Shown here piece by piece: positions 1 to 12,200 of a stretch of DNA of 25,345 bases. Position 1 is the first letter of the stretch. Every line of letters starts with the position of its first letter. The translations under genes and the position numbers were made by a program. The notes beneath the pieces were generated by a model. That model had not been told where the DNA came from. It saw nothing but the letters and a program-made list of their open reading frames with translations, and did not search any database. The stretch comes from Sphaeroforma arctica JP610 (Eukaryota; Opisthokonta; Ichthyosporea; Ichthyophonida), in contig NW_014040496.1 of assembly GCF_001186125.1 (NCBI RefSeq), forward strand, positions 50,028 through 75,372, written 5' to 3'.

Positions 1-15
1 CACATACATATACGC

Positions 16-51
<36 letters not shown>
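1..51. repeat. (TA)n microsatellite at the window edge
   Basis: Alternating TA with a few CATA and CGTA units at its left end. It probably lies in an intron or upstream of the BAR-RhoGAP gene. From 52 to 327 no exon could be placed with confidence. A stretch starting at 104 after a CAG could be an upstream exon, but no donor in a matching phase is convincing. Confidence 0.9.
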
Positions 52-53
<2 letters not shown>

Positions 54-327
54 TCTCTTTTTTATGTTTATATTTGTGTATCAATATCTACATGTTTATA
101 CAGGACTATCGTTTACTTCTCCGGGATCGCGATATGCATGGGAAGTATATGCTCGGTTGAGTAGAATCTCTTATTTCGTTATGTGGTTTCCTATAATAGT
201 TACAAATTCAACCCATACGTTCGCTAGTCAGACGTCCTCTTGGTCCCGTAGTCCATTGTCCAAAATTTTCGGTTTTTGTACTTTAACTGGTTTAATGGGC
301 CCCATTCTGATCATATGGTTAAAACAG

Positions 328-3300
328 CAACTAGAAAATCGCCGACTAGATCGCGATATTGCACGCAAAGACATGGTTAAAGCACCAGTGGAGAAATCAC
401 ACGAGTTTGTGAGTAGATATAACGACGCACAGGCCCTTTTTGAGGAAGCGAAGGACAAGACTGAATCGGGAATGGTGGATTTGATGGCTACAGAACCGGA
501 CATGGTTGTCAGTCTCCTCAAGTAAGTATGTATGTGCAATAGGAGTTACCGTATGCATATACATTGTTGTCATAACAGTACCGATATCAGTTAAATATGA
601 ATTCGATTGATATGAGTCGATTATTACTTTGTTTGTCAACGATATATTATGCACCATGGTATAGCTTACAAATTAATTCGACCAGTGTTCCAAAATGTGC
701 CAAATACCTGAGGGACTTTGCCAGTTATTCACTCAACAAGTTATTTCCAATTTGGTGATTGGACGACATATCTTTTTTAAATTCAGCTACTGCGAGGCTC
801 AGCAAAAAATGTTTAAGGCTGCATTGGAGTATATGAACGAGACAGTCGATATACTCAAGCGGGAGGCCTATAGCAGTAAGGTAACTTACAATCGGTTCAA
901 CAATCGCCCAATTGTTGGTTTGACATTTGTCGTCGAGGATGTTGTATGACTTTCCAAAGGTTCACTGTATTCTTCTTCTATGCGTTTCGTGATCGCGCTT
1001 AAAATGTGCTTGATTATTATCCAATCGAATGCACACCTAACAACATCATTTCACACTGCGCAAATTTGTAGTTAGAAATACCAATGGTATTGCTTCCATC
1101 AGGGAACTAACTATATGCCGGTATTAAGTCTAGCTGGTTGTTAATTTGGTTGTTTTATTGATGTACGCTTTGATGGTCGAGAAAACATATTTCAAGAACA
1201 AATATGCGGATCGAAAACTCAGTATACTATCTTGCGTTCCGGCAGCTATTTTCTCGGACGATAGTCGACTATGCAAAGGATACAGGCTACAACATTCCAC
1301 CGGTATGCATTCGTCTGCTTTCTACACCTTATAAACCCATGTGCTGTCTAGTGTCGTATACATGTCTGAAATCAAGTACCGCAAGCTATTTCTACGCTTT
1401 GTTTAATCGCAAGTTTAGTAATTTACAAGTCCGGAGATGAATCCACGGTTTATTCAAACCACAGATGAAGGGCAGTACACTTAGGGAGGTGAAAGAATTG
1501 TAAGCCGTTTGTTTCGAATTTTAATTGTACTTGATAGGCTGTTGATTGATAAGCATACCTCACATTTGTTCAGATTGTGGAACACTGTATCTGGGCGTTA
1601 GATGACCGGGTTTCCGAGGAGGGAATATTCCGGATGTCGGGCAATACAAATACGAGTATGTTATTTAGATATACATTTTCGTATATTCTAACATGGCACC
1701 AATTAGATATACATTTTCGTATATTCTAACATGGCACCAATACTCTGTATTAGAAGTATCGTATAGTGTACTAGTCCAAGATGCAATATGTGGTTATGTC
1801 TGTATACATAAATACTTGCAGCTTTGTTGTATGCAATCAGAATGATAAGAATTTACAAAGTATAGATTGTAGAACTACCGTGTAGCTGAATAAGAACAAA
1901 TGATGTGCGAACAACATTTGATTGGGAAGCGAAAATCAAATCTGTCAATAGGATCCTGTGCTATGATGCGACTGTCACGGAAGTCATTCTGTCATGTCGA
2001 AGCCCCTGTCTGCAGTAAAATATTTTTATTATGCGGTTATAGTACGATGCTTCCGTTCAAGTTTCAACACTGAAGATCCGAACTTGAATCTGAAAGACCA
2101 ACAATGGGATGGTGAACATCATGCTATTGCAGGTAGGTATTGGTATCATTATCTGTCCAGCTTCAGCCCTGCAGAGTTTTGAAATCAATTCTCTACAACC
2201 TGAAATTATTAGCTTACCTCTACCTATAGCAGCCAACCTCAATTGATTTTATTTATTATCCATTCGAGTTAGGCGTGTTGAAGTTGTACTTTCGCGAGCT
2301 TCCTGATCCCTTACTTGACGATACTCTGTACGATGAATGGGTAGCAGCCGCTAAAGTATCAGATCACGATGACAAGTATGTTTTCTATTTAAGGACGTAT
2401 CGAACATTTACTCTGTGTGCACCTTTTCTGATCGATTCTATATAGAAATACTTCTCCATCATGTGTTTTTTTAAATTTTCAGGTGTTCGCAAATGATCCA
2501 GTTCTACGCGGCTATATACGCGTTTCCTCGCCAACCCGACTGTCATGCACATTTGTGTTACGACAATTCTACACGCTATCGTTACTCATCATCTGCTAGC
2601 GCACGCTCCCTGACAACAGATATTTGTCCATGTCTATGCAGGTTGTATGCTATAAAAGCACTTCTGAAACGCCTGCCCTCCCCGAACCACGATACACTGT
2701 TGTGCCTTCTGCGCTTCCTAGCCAAGGTTGTCACCTTCAGTGACAAGAACAAAATGAAAGCTAGGTATGTATGAGACCTACATGTATGCGATTCGTATCC
2801 CACGATCACACAAAACGTAATATCGAATCTATCAATCTGACTACAGCGTCCATGCAGAAAATTCACTCAGTCATAACCCGTCCATCATGGCCTTCTTGCC
2901 AAATCGGTTTGCCCTAGATAGTTCTCATATCTTCATTGAATCACATCTAGTTTTGAACTGAATAGGTTATTTTCTCCTTTGCAGCAATCTCGGTATTGTC
3001 TTCGGACCTACGTTACTACGGCAAAAGGAGGAATTGATGTCGATGGGCACTGCACTGGCAGACACTGGAGCTCTCGCAAGTGTAGTAGAATATCTCATCA
3101 CCTATTACTCGTGGTTCTTCGACGATGGTAAGGGTAGGCGGGTACAACTTTCATTTTTCATCCCTCCGATACTCAGCTACGTGAGCATTTTTCGAAGTAT
3201 TTTGATTTGCATAAGTTTAGTGCTCCTAGCCTGGAGAATGTGATTGTATGGGAATATTTACGAAAGAAGATCGGATGGTATCTTTTGCGGGAACTACTTC

Positions 3301-5985
3301 CAGTGGCCCGTATCTACTTCAGTCCTAAATTGTATGTGATTGAGTTTGTAAGATCGAGAAGGCATCAAAACAGTAGAAAGTACATTCTAGGGGATATTCG
3401 GTGCTCCTACGATGAGTTTTCCTCTTTCACTTTCAGTTTCTCGCTCGAAATTTCAAATATGCTAGCATAGATAAAATCTTCGACATAATATTGATATTGT
3501 CATTCCTTCACTCAATCGACCTCATGGCAGATTCGGATGTGCAGACCGTCATGTACTTTATGTTCGACCCCGAAAATCCCGGTGGCTCGTATCCAGCATC
3601 CAAAGCAACAAACTCAGCAAACAGCTTATCTTCGGTATGTAGCTGCGCCGAGAGCGTATGCGTGCCCTCAGCACCAGGTACACGAATGTGTCTCTGAGAA
3701 GACTTATATATGTACTCATTTCAGATGAAAATGCTTCTGTTATCGGTTGATTTTAGTACTCAAAGGTGCGATTTTGTACTTGTTTTCTTTACAAATGCAT
3801 CATATTGGGAACAGAAATCAACGATGAAGGAGAGTACAAGGAAGAAAGACAAAAGCAAATCGCATCGCAAGTCGCTGTCACACTCAGTCACTTCTGTTCC
3901 TAGTGCTGCATTATCGTCAAATGAACACAGTCGCACTTCGTCTACTAAGGGTGCGCCACCCGCACCTCCGACCGGTGCATGTAAATCATGTACGTGCCAT
4001 GAGTGTTTAATTGAAGTATTATGTATATGTACGAGCTGGCGGTTGTACACCCGTTTTCGTGCCTACGATTGTCACGACATGTTGTAGAAAACAAGTACAA
4101 ATGTACGAATTGGCCCCTGATGGAAACCTTGGGTGATCTAAATAAGGACGATATCAATTCTACCATATATTTGTTGTAATTTCGTGGCTTAGTATTATTA
4201 GCTTTCGATGATCAGCTGGGCTTCGGGGTGTCTATCGCTAATTTTTTTTCTTCTCGTGCTCCTTATTTGCCTAGTTGGGCCACTTTCCACGGATACTGCG
4301 CCACCACTCCAAGCAAGTCTGTCGGCATCTCACGTTCGCTCTCACAGGTAAGCTCGCATAAATTTTAGCATGCTCCCAAAAAACCTACCTCATCTATGTC
4401 GCATACTCAGTATTAAATGTGTACCGTAGCACCTGATGAGGGGGGGAGCATACTCTGAATGAAGACTCGCACACACTAGTGTAAGTATTGCAATGCACTT
4501 TGACGCAAATACGATTTGGTGTTATGCGCTCATATTTTAGCAGATCCGAATTGGCGACTCCACATTTTCTGAAGTTTCTAAAACTGCACCTTTTCTGATT
4601 GATAGTCTGTACTGCAAATTAATAGATCACTATTGAACTTTTTTTCAAATAGTATGAAGGTCAAGAGCGATCCGATTGTTTCTCGCGGTCAGACAGCACA
4701 GACGCAAGCTGAAGTAGTCATGCCAACAGCTGCCCCACCTGCAACGAAAGCTAGGCCAAAATCAACTATAAGTGCATCATCGAGTGTCAATTTGGAAGTG
4801 ATTGTCCCAAAGAAAAGTAGGTGGCTAGTTCTAGGTTTTCATTCGCGTTTACTCCAACCTCAAAATTAATTATTAACATAGGGTGCATAAATCCTGGTAC
4901 AGGGATAATATCTCTTGCAGACCACACATGCCAATTCACAGGACACCAGTGTATCGGAGTATACATCTTTCCTATCGAACTGTACTTGGATCAGTGTATA
5001 ATTGCGCTGACATCTATTCAGCTTCAAATTGAAACAGAGTGACAAATTATTCTTGCGTGCGAGCCATTTGTTTACACGTACATCTCGTACTATTCCCGAC
5101 TATTTTCGTGTCTGAGAGTCATCTTATTGCAGAAATAAAATATTCTGACGTCTTGTCTTGGAACAGTTACACCAGTAAAGCCAGCAAAGCCAACGATTCC
5201 GACAAAACCTGGCAAACCACTTCATCATACCGGAACTTCACCTCTGGACGCTGGTATGATCGGTGTACATCTTATCTTGCTCGTAAAGAATCTGTATGAA
5301 ACCACCGATACACTACCTGATGAACATAAGCCTCGATTGCAAAAATATGTGATTATTATGCTTTGGCAGTGAATTACCAGCTCATATTGTGGTGTACCTT
5401 GCAGCAACACCACGCCTAGACGTCTTATGGGATTGATGACTCTAAGTAGGGTAAAATATCTAGCTAATCCAATGGTAGTGGCGCTCAAACACTATGCATA
5501 TTATCTGTGACATCGTATTAGTAAAATAGTCCGACTTAGTACTACACGAAAATATATCAAATTAGTAGTCGAACTGACTTCGTACCACACGAACATACCC
5601 AGTATGCATGCTCGACTATTTTTGTCCCTCGAAGCACACAAGGTATGTGTGAACCTGGACAGAGCACCTTTTTTTTTTGCTGCGACGGCGAATTACACCG
5701 TTTGATGTGCGCAAAACAAAATATGTCGATATAAGAATATTCGCATAGATCATTCAGAAACATCACATGAACACTAGAGTGGACGCTTGGGATTCTTCAG
5801 AGAAGTGACTCACTTATTTGAGTGCATGTTTATTCTCTACAGAAACACCTCAAGCAGCGATGGCGCGAGCTATGATGGGTACCAAGCATAAATCAATACC
5901 ACTCTCTCAGGATGAGTCACATAGTGGCAGAGGTACTAAAAACCCGCCACGAGGTCCACCGCCACCACTGCCGGGGGCTAATTAA
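328..5985 (+). CDS. BAR-RhoGAP protein, ARHGAP17/ARHGAP44-like (5' end missing)
   Basis: A membrane-curvature-binding GTPase-activating protein for Rho-family GTPases. Visible exons: 328-521, 787-943, 1246-1302, 1574-1655, 2043-2132, 2273-2375, 2642-2764, 2985-3127, 3531-3634, 3815-3980, 4275-4347, 4653-4816, 5167-5253, 5843-5985. All phases agree and the chain gives 561 codons plus TAA. Visible residues 1-96 are the end of a BAR domain (LENRRLDRD, then NYCEAQQKMFKAALEYM). Residues about 110-310 are RhoGAP: arginine finger R156 in GIFRMSG, K197/R201 in LKLYFRELPDPL, N270 in NLGIVFGPTLL, all conserved, so GAP activity is expected. The tail is basic and Ser-rich, then Pro/Lys-rich, and ends in PPRGPPPPLPGAN, an SH3-type ligand. 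The order BAR-RhoGAP-Pro-rich tail matches ARHGAP17. The second exon may end at 880 instead of 943 (both keep frame). The N-terminal half of the BAR domain is not found here. Confidence 0.88.
1665..1740. repeat. 38-bp perfect tandem duplication beside a 5' splice site
   Basis: Two identical 38-bp copies (1665-1702 and 1703-1740) start nine bases after the donor of the RhoGAP exon 1574-1655, the exon that encodes the arginine finger. The absence of any mismatch implies a recent duplication. Confidence 0.95.
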
Positions 5986-6169
5986 CGTAGACTTAATAAT
6001 AATGAAAGTATCACCTGACAATTTCCACACAGTATCGAGATTGATGTGCCCAAATTCCGGTCTTGATTTTGGTAGTTAACGTAGACTTAATAATGATGAA
6101 AGTATCACCTGGCAATTCTTCACACTGTATTGAGAAGATGTGCCTTTATTTTGGCATTGATTTGGGTGA
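5982..6169. repeat. 94-bp imperfect tandem duplication between convergent genes
   Basis: Copy 1 (5982-6075) and copy 2 (6076-6169) both begin TTAACGTAGACTTAATAAT and differ at scattered positions and small indels. Copy 1 begins within the stop-codon region of the RhoGAP gene. Copy 2 holds a minus-strand AATAAA and the alternative last-exon frame of the Wee1 gene. The duplication fills most of the 269-bp gap between the two convergent genes. Confidence 0.9.
6145..6150 (-). promoter_or_regulatory. Candidate AATAAA polyadenylation signal for the Wee1-like gene
   Basis: The plus strand reads TTTATT, giving AATAAA on the minus strand about 105 nt after the preferred Wee1 stop codon at 6255-6257. 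It lies inside copy 2 of the 94-bp duplication. In copy 1 the equivalent position no longer reads AATAAA. A single hexamer is weak evidence by itself. Confidence 0.4.
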
Positions 6170-6254
6170 TTTTCTTGCCAGCGACGTACAGGCCAATCTC
6201 AGCTGTAGGCGATACGCCTTCTAGAAATGCCAAGGTTAAATCCTAGAGAAGCCA

Positions 6255-9200
6255 CTACCAGTTCGTACTCGTGCTTCGACTCAGATTGTAGCCTCTTGCA
6301 CCACCAGTCTGTAATGGCAAAGTCGAGAAGTGAGCGAATGTGTGTGTGTGCACAGTAGCACAAAATCCAGACAAGCAAATCGATAGTATCAGCGGATATT
6401 CATATATATATATATAGCGGAAACACAAAAATCATGGTAGTATTATTGTATAGGCACTCGAGACACGAGTTGTTAAGCAACAGACTTACCAGAGGCCTGG
6501 GTAGTTGGGGCTTCGTGAAACGTTTGTTCATCGCGCTCCGTTCTGCGAAGAAAAATGATTGAAAGTCAGAACAACTTGATTGATAAACATGCGACTCAAG
6601 ACAAAAACGCAATAACTACATTATATAACGCAAAAGAAGTTCATGTGACTTCGTAAACAAAACTCAGAAAGCAAAGCGATCCGAAAGCAACTCGCATCTC
6701 GACAACGAACATACCTAGTTCTTTTTCAGCTTGAGAGTCGGTTGTTGGATTTGGTGCACGAGACCCACTACTTGTCATCGTCCTTGAATGGCTGTGCGGT
6801 GTATTGCGGAGTAGTACGCCAAGTTAAGACTGACTGCCTGATATTCGTACAAATATCAAGTTACACCTCCGAGTAAACGAGGCGATAAACCGCATAAGGC
6901 ACACAGACAGATGCTACCGTCAAGCGTAGTTATACTATCGGCCAGGTAGTGAAAACGATAAGACTACTAACTGGAATGATCCTAACAAGCAATCCATATA
7001 TTTGAGACATCAACTCGGTCTACATTTACTGCAAGCAATGATACGTATGTGTCGCGTTAGTGATATGATCATGCAGCGAATCCATATTTCTTTTGTGCTA
7101 ACTCGAAAAGAAGTAATAACCTATTTCGGAATACCGAATAGGGCTTAAGACGAAACCAGAGGCTTTGATTTTGTTTAAAGACGATGTGCTTTTCGCAATT
7201 AGTTTCATATTTATGAGGGCATAACGCCGAAATATGTTGTTTCAAATGACACTTGAAATGAATTTCTTCGATTGACACACATACTAACCTTTGTCCATCT
7301 TTCAGATACGCGGCTCTGTTTGACTTCATGCTGTGTCGATTTTCATTGGGTAGTCCATTTAATGATACGTGCCTTGTTACACGCTCGTCGTGCCCGTGAG
7401 CATCGTGAATTGAAAAGCCCTTCTCATTTTTTCGGTCTATAAGCGGGCCCTGTTAGGAATATCAAAACATTATGAGTCACCGGAGTCGCTTCACACAGAA
7501 ACAAAACAATACAAAAACACAACAAAACAAAAACGCATGTCCAGATTCACGTGGATTTGTATGGTTATTTTTTACATATCTGAAGACACAATGTGAACGA
7601 CCATGAGTATGCGGTGGTATTAATACATATATCTATACAAGTCTTTCCCTATGTATGTTTATCTATACAAGTCTTTCCCTATGTATGTTTATCTATACAA
7701 GTCTTTCCCTATGTATGTTTATCTATACAAGTCTTTCCCTATATATGTTTATCTGTACAAGTCTTTTCCTATGTATGTTTATTTATACAAGTCTTTCAGT
7801 CTTCAAATATGAGTTACTATGGATACTGATGTGTATGCTGTACATTGATACGTATGAAGTCTTTAATGCGGAAATAAATGAAAATGCAGATGCAAATGTG
7901 GATGTAAACATATATGACTTCAAAAATATAAGTATATAAGGCTGCATACATTTTTCAATATCCGTATCAGCCATGCAATTATTTAGCAAATGTAGCAAAC
8001 TGCTTAAATAGTTTGAGTTCATCTTCTGGTCCCACTGATGAAAATATACAAGCTGCGATGGACTTATGAACTGAACACTTTTCTTTGTATCCAGCAGCAG
8101 CCATACCTTGGTTTTGTGCTTTTCTGCTTGCGATCGTGCATAGGCCGCTTGCGCGTGGGAGCTCAACGCTGTCGGTTTAGTAAATATATGATTCGTAGGC
8201 CTGTTGGGTATGGAATGCACAATCAGCATTATTTGAAAACGAGCACATGGAAATACATTGGCACGGAAATAAACTTTCAAAATGAAATCTGGGCGATATT
8301 ATTGGACGAAAAGGACAGCACGTCCCTAGAGACGCAAATGACTCAACAATCTTCCCTGAACGCCTTTTTCGTTGAAGAGTTAGAATTCGCAGAGCTATGA
8401 CATTTTGAACTTCACGAGTATACCCGAGGTGTACTATGCGGTCAAAAGAACAATACAAATTATTTACAATTAACTAGGAATCTTCAGATACATACACGGT
8501 AATAAATCATTCGAGGTCTAATTGACATTGATAGACAACATTCAATATACTTTAAATAGTGACTCACCTTGCTACATTCAAAGCAGTGCGACCGTGTACG
8601 TGTTGATTAGTCCCACTTCTCGCGGCAACGGCATGTGTGCGTATCGTTTGTCGCACTGTATGCGTGTCTGCCTTCGTTAAACTAGTTGTCTGTACCTGTG
8701 CATGTGCTCGTGGGAGCACGTGTGCGTGTGACTGTTGTTGCTGCCGTGCCAGCAGGCTCTGTTGTTGCCGCTGTCGGGTCTTAAGGGCGAGTTCTTGGCC
8801 CATTATACTCACCTGAGTATGAAATGCGAAGAAGATGAGAAGGCGTATAGCGGAGAAGACTTCATTCGTACCCATTGAAACGAAGCTATCGATACACAAA
8901 ATTAAGGAGGTCAACGCTCCAGATTTGTACGAAGCAAAGCAAACAAAGAAAATGTTACAGCATAATTTTTATACAAGCACTTACCTCTAAAGCTCTCACT
9001 TCCCGTTGTCGCTTCTGTAATGCCTTTGTCTTGTCTGATAGCTCGCGGGTGAAGTCAGCAAGTTGACCGGGACTCAGCATGGAGTCACCACCCACACCTT
9101 TCACCACATCTGCGGCTATGTCTGCAGCAGTTGGTCGTCTGTTAAATCCATCAGATAAGAAATCCATCAGACAGGTACAAACAGGAATACGTTGCCCAAG

Positions 9201-12200
9201 TGCAAGCAACATCTACTAGCTTTCTGATCTCAGTGCAGAAACCTTTCCGTGGTTGAATTTAATTAATATGAAGTTACCATACCATTAACCACATCTGTGG
9301 CTATGTTTGCAGTAGTAGAATGTGGTTGGAAGACGCATCCAGCTGGAAATCCCCAAATATGCACACAGATCGCATATCATACCGCAATCATACACCTGTG
9401 GCATACATGTTTGTACTTTTTACATGACCATGTCAATGTGAGGTAAACCTGCATCTACATGCATGCATCTGCGGTAGCTTAAATATATGGCTACCCTTCT
9501 TCGGAGACATACTATCACAGTACGGATCCAGACTTACTTGGTAGGGTCTGGGTCACACATCTTTCGAATTAACATGGCAAATTTTGCGCTGCATTGCGGC
9601 ATTTCTTTCAAATTGCCTTCCCTTAAATCGGTCCAATCCTTTCCATTCTTCGGGAGGTCCTCATCGATTGCCTAGGAGGTGCAAAAGTTTACACGCGCAT
9701 GTTATGGCAGATCCTGGCTGGCAGCTAGCACACTTGTGACAAAATAGTTCTAGTCAACTGAGTCAGAAACAATCTATTCCAAACAGAAATAGTACTTACA
9801 ATGCCATAAATTAGAAGTCCGAGTCCGAATATATCGGCTTTTCGTAAGTTTCGGGTGTCTTCGGCTAATATTTCGGGTGCCAAGTACCGACAGTCCCCTT
9901 CGTTCAGTACATCGGGCGTTTTAGAAGACACCGCATGGCCAAAATCACCGAGTTTGTACAGGAACTATATCAAGGTTAAAATTGATGAGGGAATTAGTAG
10001 TGATCGGACAGAAGCTACATCACGGTTAAGATTGATGAGGGAATTAGTAGTGATCGGACAGAAGCTATATCAACTAGCAGTCCTAGCCTACAGGTTATGT
10101 ACTTTACCATCACAGCCTAAAAAACTCAGGAAATAGAATGCACTGAAACGACGTGCACAAGTTCATAGAAAGTAGGAAGAGCAGCACACCTTCGGCAACT
10201 CCTGATCCACGGGCTTCGAATTGGGGTGGCAGATTGCGCACACATATTTGTTGCCATTAGGCATCTTCGGCACACCCACACCCTCATGCGCAGACTTCAC
10301 ATTAGAATTCGCCGACCACTCATCAGCACCGTTGGCCCTGTGTAAACTTTGGTGACTCTCGTTGGCGTCGACGTTCTGGTTTTCGTCTGAAAGAAAGAAA
10401 TATGTCTCAATTAGGAACACGCACCGTTGAAGAATTGCATTATATCCGCGAATACAAAATACCTATCATCACACCTCCATATAATAGTGTTGATATTTTA
10501 ACGCTTATTTTTTTAAAAGAAATAATACAAAATCTTATCCACGGAATTATACAGAGTGAGCGCAAGATTGGAACACTGCTAGTACATACTATCCGATATG
10601 TAGTCTCCCCCCCCCCCCCCTCACGATACACATCACTTATAAACCGGGAAACAGCATATACTAAGTCCTCACTTCGCACTTACGTGTGAAACTCGGCGTG
10701 TCTGGTATTCGGCCAGCATGCCGCAGTTTTGAGGAGTGCAAATGTGACGTTCCATCAGCCAAGGCTTCATCCTGTTGGTTTGAGATAATACATAGAATTT
10801 AGTATGGTATGCCACAATGATCAATATAAACTAAAAGAAAGACGAAGTGTGTAAATAATAGATACCAGCTACGGGTCGAGAATCGACTCCAATATCAACC
10901 AAAGAGTATGCCCCAACTCACATTGAATATAGTGGGAGTCTTTTCGGATTTTAAATCGCTTGAAAGCCGGTGCTTTGCGCAAAGACGTACCAAGTGTATG
11001 TTTTAGCAGCGCTTGCGGAAGATAGAATGATAGAACAAGTTATGACAATCCTCACATCGCGCCATCGAGAGTTACACGTCACAAGAAAGAAGAAAAAGGC
11101 AGACCACGTTTTCAACGAGCAGTTCTCGACTTACCCCTCGTCTGTGGTCGACGTATTCTTCGGTGTTGCATAGTGCTTTGACAAAGACATTCTTCGGTTT
11201 CAGGTCCATATGAACGATGCCATGATTATGAATAAATTTCAAACCCTGTGCGTAATGTATATATATAGGCAGTGTCAGTAGGAAGATTTAAGACCTAAAA
11301 GGGAAGCATGTGAACAAGCGATTACTCGATCATACGATCACGTGTGAAGGGAGGCAATTTGTGTCCTTATGCATTACCACCTGCCATAGTGCACCTTCTA
11401 GAATGCGAAGATATAGGAGAGAAAACAAGGAAGAAAACACAATCTAGTCAGTCCAAAGTACTAATTTTATCAACGAATTCCCCCTCCCGGATGTATACTC
11501 ATAACTTTCGTTCGGACATACCTCTGCTAGCTGCCACAGTATCTCGGTCAGCATGTGTTGGCATGGTGGATCTGATCGGCGATCTGTTGGATTATACCGA
11601 TAACGAGTATGTAAGCGAGTAACAGGGATTGCCAAGCCTATTGGAAATAAACGCTACAACATGGAGAATCTGAACAGATCCACATTCCGTAGCCAGCAAA
11701 CAAGCTACACTTGCCCGAGGACTAAATGTATATATTCACGACTCCCACATTCGAGAAGGAAAATACCACCTGGACCTGTTTGTATCCCGTCACATGGCGT
11801 ATAGGGGTACGATACCGTCCGCTTCTATTAGTCTCACTAAGCACATACTGGCAAAACCAGATATAAACACCACCTTTCACTTACCTACAAAATCGCACAA
11901 GTTGCCCATGTTACAGTACTCATTCTGGATGTGCATCAAACAATCCTCCACCCACGACGTATGATATCGCACCACGTGGGGCGAGTCTCCAAAGGCCGAG
12001 ATTGCGGCGTGTGCATACACTTCTCTGTGAATCGGCTGCCTGCTCGGAGTACATGAATAAAAGTAGACGTACTTCTTTGCACAATATAACGACAGAGCAC
12101 CCAGGGTAGAACAAAGTGCACACATCGGAATGTTTAACTGTATGTACATACCTGCCCAGTTTCTGATATATACTTTCTTAAAAAGCTGTATTCTAGCTTT

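Noticed and set aside
104-160. Possible upstream exon of the RhoGAP gene
   Set aside because: It follows a CAG and one frame looks coding, but no donor gives a phase that fits exon 328-521 with convincing BAR sequence.
7631-7797. Possible CRISPR-like array
   Set aside because: The 30-bp units are directly adjacent with no spacers, and the window is eukaryotic.
7593-7939. Repetitive plus-strand open frames
   Set aside because: Made by the 30-bp minisatellite inside a Wee1 intron; no start context, splice partners or non-repeat coding sequence.
8343-8394. Early terminal exon for the Wee1-like gene ending at 8343
   Set aside because: Phase-compatible but with a poor acceptor. The exon at 8107-8200 has a better acceptor and leads to four more exons that also agree in phase.
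8038-8400. 120-codon plus-strand open frame
   Set aside because: Antisense to Wee1 exon 8107-8200 and its introns. The minus-strand exon fits the Wee1 chain in phase with good splice sites.
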